DNA of 64,000 bases from Lentzea pudingi. Its GTDB lineage: Bacteria; Actinomycetota; Actinomycetes; Mycobacteriales; Pseudonocardiaceae. Every line of letters begins with the position of its first letter. Positions within the stretch are counted from its first letter, which is position 1. The DNA is taken from the NCBI RefSeq assembly GCF_014646255.1, contig NZ_BMNC01000006.1:62001-126000 (forward strand), written 5' to 3'. Positions 61,367 through 64,000 of the stretch are shown here, in pieces. The notes beneath the pieces were generated by a model, which was given only the letters and a program-made list of their open reading frames with translations, was not told the origin of the DNA and searched no databases. Position numbers and translations under genes: made by a program.

Positions 61367-63892
61367 GTGGACCAACTAGACGTCCGCCTGCTCGGACCCC
61401 TTGAAGTCACCGGGCCAGGCGGCGTGCTGCGCCTCGCCGGCACGCGCCAGCGCTCCCTCCTGGCGCTGCTGGCGTTGCGCGCACCCTCGGTGCTCCCCGC
61501 AACGCGTCTGATCGACGCGTTGTGGGGCACCGAGCCCCCTCTCACGGCGTTGCGGACGCTGCACAGCCACATCGCGCGCGTCCGTTCGGCTCTCGCCGCG
61601 ATCGACCTTCCGCACGTCCTGGTCACCACCACTGCGGGCTATGCGCTGCAGATCGATCCAACGCACGTCGACGTCACTCGGTTCGAGCGCGCTTCCTCAC
61701 CTCGTGCGGCACTCACGTTGTGGCGCGGCGACCCCTTGACCGACTGCGCCGTCTCCGAGTGGGCGTCCGCAGAAATCACCCGATTGCATGAAGCACGTCT
61801 CGCGGCCGAGGAGGCGTTGGCAGAGCAAGAGATCGGCCGTGGCGCTTACGGAGTCGCCGCCGCACAACTCGAACGGCTCGTCGTCGGTCATCCGTTGCGA
61901 GAACGCTTCTGGGAGCTGCTCGCCGATGCACAACTACGTGACGGCCGACGCGCCGATGCGTTGAGCACGGTCCGTCGGGCGCGCAAGGTGCTCGTCGACG
62001 AGTTGGGTGTCGATCCCGGACGGGGCCTGCGCGCGGTGGAGGCGGAGGCGCTCGCGTGCCCGCCCCCGGACTCCGGCACGGGGCTGGTCGGACGGCAGCG
62101 TGAGACCCAGGACGTCGTGCGGCTGCTGGAGAAGTCACGGCTCGTGACGCTTACAGGACCGGCGGGCTGCGGCAAGTCCCGGCTCGCCCAGCACGTCACG
62201 CCGTCGTCCACGGTGGTCGACCTGACGTCCGCGTCGTGCGTCGAGGACGCGGTCGCGGCGGCGTTCGCGATCACCACGCGTGAGCTGAGCACGCTCGGGA
62301 ACGCGTTGATGGTGCTGGACAACTGCGAGCACCTGAGGGCCGCATGTGCGGCGTTCGTCGAGGCTCACCCACAGCTGCGTGTGCTCGCCACGAGCCGTGA
62401 ACCCCTTGCTGTGCCAGGCGAAACGGTCTACCCGCTGCCGCCGCTGGCCGTTCCCGACCCGGACGTGCACCGCTCGTTGGCCGAACTGGTCGCCTATGAC
62501 GCCGTGCGGCTGTTCTTGGACCGTGCGGCACACACGTACACCGACGCCGACGCACCGGCGATCGCCCAGCTCTGCGCGGCGCTCGACGGCCTGCCGCTGG
62601 CGCTGGAACTGGCCGCCGCCCGCACCTCCGTCCTCACGCCCGCCCAGATCGTGCGGCGGCTACGCGACCGGTTCGGTCTGCTGGGACCGTTGCGGGCCGC
62701 GATCGCGTGGAGCCACGACCTGCTGACGTCGTCGGAACGCACGCTGTTCGCCGATCTCGCGGTGTGCGCGGGCGGGTTTCCTGCGGACCTGGTGGAGGCG
62801 CTGGGCAGTTCGCTCGACGCGCTGACCGGACTGGTGGCGAAGTCGCTCGTGCGGGTGTCCCGGGTGGCGGGCGAGACCCGTTTCTCCATGCTGGAAACCG
62901 TTCATGCGTTCGCGATGGAGCAAGACTCTTCCGCTCACGAGCGTGCCGCCGACTTCTTCTTATGTCTGGCCGAATGCGCCGAGGCCGACCCCACAGGCAC
63001 GTTGCTCAACGAGTTACGTGTGGAGCACGCGAACCTGAGACGCACCATGGACTGGTTCATGTCGACCGGTGACGCGGGCAAGATCCTGCGTCTGGTGGTG
63101 GCGTTGACCCGCTACTGGCACCGCACCGGCAACTACGATGAGGGCCGGCGGTGGCTGACTGTGGCACTGGAAGGCTCAGGACCGTTGCGTGGCAAGGCTT
63201 TGGCGTCGGCGGCGTCGCTGGCCCTGCTGGAGTGCGACTACCCCGAAGCGGTGCGCTATGCTCAAGATGGATTGAAGACCGATCCATCTCTGGCCGGAAG
63301 GCTGCACCGGCTGCTCGGCTCGGTCGCGCGAGAACGCGGACATTACGAAGCTGCGCTCCACCATTACCAAGAGGCTGCGTGCGCCTCGAACCCGATGGAC
63401 GCCGCCTACGCCCGGCAACTCGCGGGCGCCACGTCCTGGCTGGCCGGTGATCTCGTGGTGGCCGAGGCCGACCTTCAGGCCTCACTGAAGTCACTGCGCG
63501 AACTGGGCGACCGGCGCGGTGCCACGTCGTCGCTCGCCTACCTCGGTGCCGTCGCCTGGTACCGCGGCGATGCCGCGCGGGCGCGCGCGATACTCGACGA
63601 AGCGCTGGACACGTTCGGGGAACTCGAGTTCAAGGAGGGCATCGCCTGGGCACTGAACCTGCTCGGTGTGGTCGAACAGGGCACCGGCAACCCGCGGGTC
63701 GCGCGGCCGTTGCTGGAGCGCAGTCTCACGCTGCACCGCGAACTGGGCGACCGCTGGCGTGAGGCGAGCGTCCTGGAGGCACTCGCCCGCTCGACGGGCC
63801 GGCGGGAGCTGCTGAGCGAGGCCGCGGCGATCCGGGCCAGGATCGACGCGCCGGTGCCGACCGTCGAACAGGACATGGCGCGCTCTGGTTAG
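61367..63892 (+). CDS. AfsR-like BTAD/STAND regulator (no insert)
   Basis: 841 residues, GTG start. Winged-helix DNA-binding domain (LDVRLLGPLEVTGPGG), BTAD ending RKVLVDELGVDPG, NB-ARC with Walker A LTGPAGCGKSRLAQ, LMVLDNCEHL, ATSREPLAVPGE, then the intact winged helix LFADLAVCAGGFPADLVEAL to LTGLVAKSLV, and TPRs (LHHYQEAACASN, LDEALDTFGELEF). Typical activator of exported or secondary metabolic functions; targets unknown. It gives the reference for locating the insert in the paralog at 28892-32362. Confidence 0.9.
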   Translation: MDQLDVRLLGPLEVTGPGGVLRLAGTRQRSLLALLALRAPSVLPATRLIDALWGTEPPLTALRTLHSHIARVRSALAAIDLPHVLVTTTAGYALQIDPTHVDVTRFERASSPRAALTLWRGDPLTDCAVSEWASAEITRLHEARLAAEEALAEQEIGRGAYGVAAAQLERLVVGHPLRERFWELLADAQLRDGRRADALSTVRRARKVLVDELGVDPGRGLRAVEAEALACPPPDSGTGLVGRQRETQDVVRLLEKSRLVTLTGPAGCGKSRLAQHVTPSSTVVDLTSASCVEDAVAAAFAITTRELSTLGNALMVLDNCEHLRAACAAFVEAHPQLRVLATSREPLAVPGETVYPLPPLAVPDPDVHRSLAELVAYDAVRLFLDRAAHTYTDADAPAIAQLCAALDGLPLALELAAARTSVLTPAQIVRRLRDRFGLLGPLRAAIAWSHDLLTSSERTLFADLAVCAGGFPADLVEALGSSLDALTGLVAKSLVRVSRVAGETRFSMLETVHAFAMEQDSSAHERAADFFLCLAECAEADPTGTLLNELRVEHANLRRTMDWFMSTGDAGKILRLVVALTRYWHRTGNYDEGRRWLTVALEGSGPLRGKALASAASLALLECDYPEAVRYAQDGLKTDPSLAGRLHRLLGSVARERGHYEAALHHYQEAACASNPMDAAYARQLAGATSWLAGDLVVAEADLQASLKSLRELGDRRGATSSLAYLGAVAWYRGDAARARAILDEALDTFGELEFKEGIAWALNLLGVVEQGTGNPRVARPLLERSLTLHRELGDRWREASVLEALARSTGRRELLSEAAAIRARIDAPVPTVEQDMARSG

Positions 63893-63955
63893 CGTTCGGG
63901 CAACGCCCCGTTGTCACTCTCTCCTCAGGCAAGAAACCGAAGAGGGGAAACGACA

Positions 63956-64000
63956 ATGAGACTGCGCATCGCCGCCGCCGCGCTCGCCATCGGACTGTGC
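63956..64000 (+). CDS. Start of a secreted protein or lipoprotein
   Basis: ATG 63956 with GAGGGGA 6-7 nt upstream encodes MRLRIAAAALAIGLC, the beginning of a signal peptide, and leaves the window. The Cys at residue 15 could be a lipobox. Nothing more can be said. Confidence 0.6.
   Translation, partial: MRLRIAAAALAIGLC

Overview
High-GC actinomycete DNA, probably a Pseudonocardiaceae-type organism (Lentzea/Saccharothrix/Amycolatopsis-like; inferred from gene content and codon use, not from a marker gene). Supporting signs are an InhA-type enoyl-ACP reductase next to FabG and ferrochelatase, Tat-exported enzymes, AfsR-like STAND regulators, a DinB/DUF664 protein, many GTG starts, 4-nt start/stop overlaps and several apparently leaderless genes. 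No tRNA, rRNA, insertion sequence, prophage or CRISPR array was seen.

The window reads as a chromosomal backbone expanded by accessory blocks. From memory of M. tuberculosis H37Rv, the order acn / ripA / moxR1-Rv1480-Rv1481 / fabG1-inhA-hemZ, and further on Rv1417-ribH-ribA2-ribC-ribG-rpe-fmu-fmt-priA, is conserved there. The same genes occur here in the same order and relative orientation: hemH-inhA-fabG (1.6-4.2 kb), VWA-DUF58-MoxR (11.6-14.5 kb), ripA (21.8-23.1 kb), acnA (35.8-38.6 kb), PH protein-ribH-ribBA-ribE-ribD-rpe (40.3-44.8 kb), rsmB-fmt-def (46.5-49.6 kb) and priA (53.6-55.8 kb).

Accessory blocks between them: (a) 4.3-11.6 kb, an FAD/Fe-S 2-hydroxyacid dehydrogenase, an MHS symporter and a translationally coupled response regulator-histidine kinase-TAXI lipoprotein-reductase operon; (b) 14.6-21.8 kb, a MobA-like protein with TetR, divergent from a DrrAB-like exporter across two palindromic operators, then an aldo/keto reductase, DUF2203, two isochorismatase-fold hydrolases around a GlxA/AraC regulator, and a short gene that seems to start at CTG; (c) 23.3-35.7 kb, a sirtuin-acyl-CoA synthetase operon, a Pro/Gln-rich membrane protein, a flavin monooxygenase, and an ABC exporter coupled to an AfsR-like regulator whose STAND region is split by a 33-bp minisatellite, followed by two genes each carrying an apparent 1-nt frameshift; (d) 38.7-40.3 kb, a membrane-anchored propeller protein flanked by a 23-bp repeat derived from the acnA terminator; (e) 49.6-53.5 kb, a 49-residue membrane protein, decayed coding sequence, DinB and gamma-glutamyltransferase; (f) 55.9-64 kb, a surface and secretion block with a beta-solenoid membrane protein, Tat phospholipase C, subtilase, RTX-like protein and a second AfsR-like regulator without the insert.

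Together the genes cover fatty-acid elongation and coproheme synthesis, MoxR/VWA envelope chaperoning, peptidoglycan hydrolysis, the TCA cycle, the riboflavin pathway, translation initiation (Fmt/Def/RsmB) and replication restart, with regulation and export modules between them. The least ordinary observations are the minisatellite-split AfsR-like regulator, the transporterless TAXI sensory operon, the CTG-start mini-gene and the repeat-flanked propeller gene.
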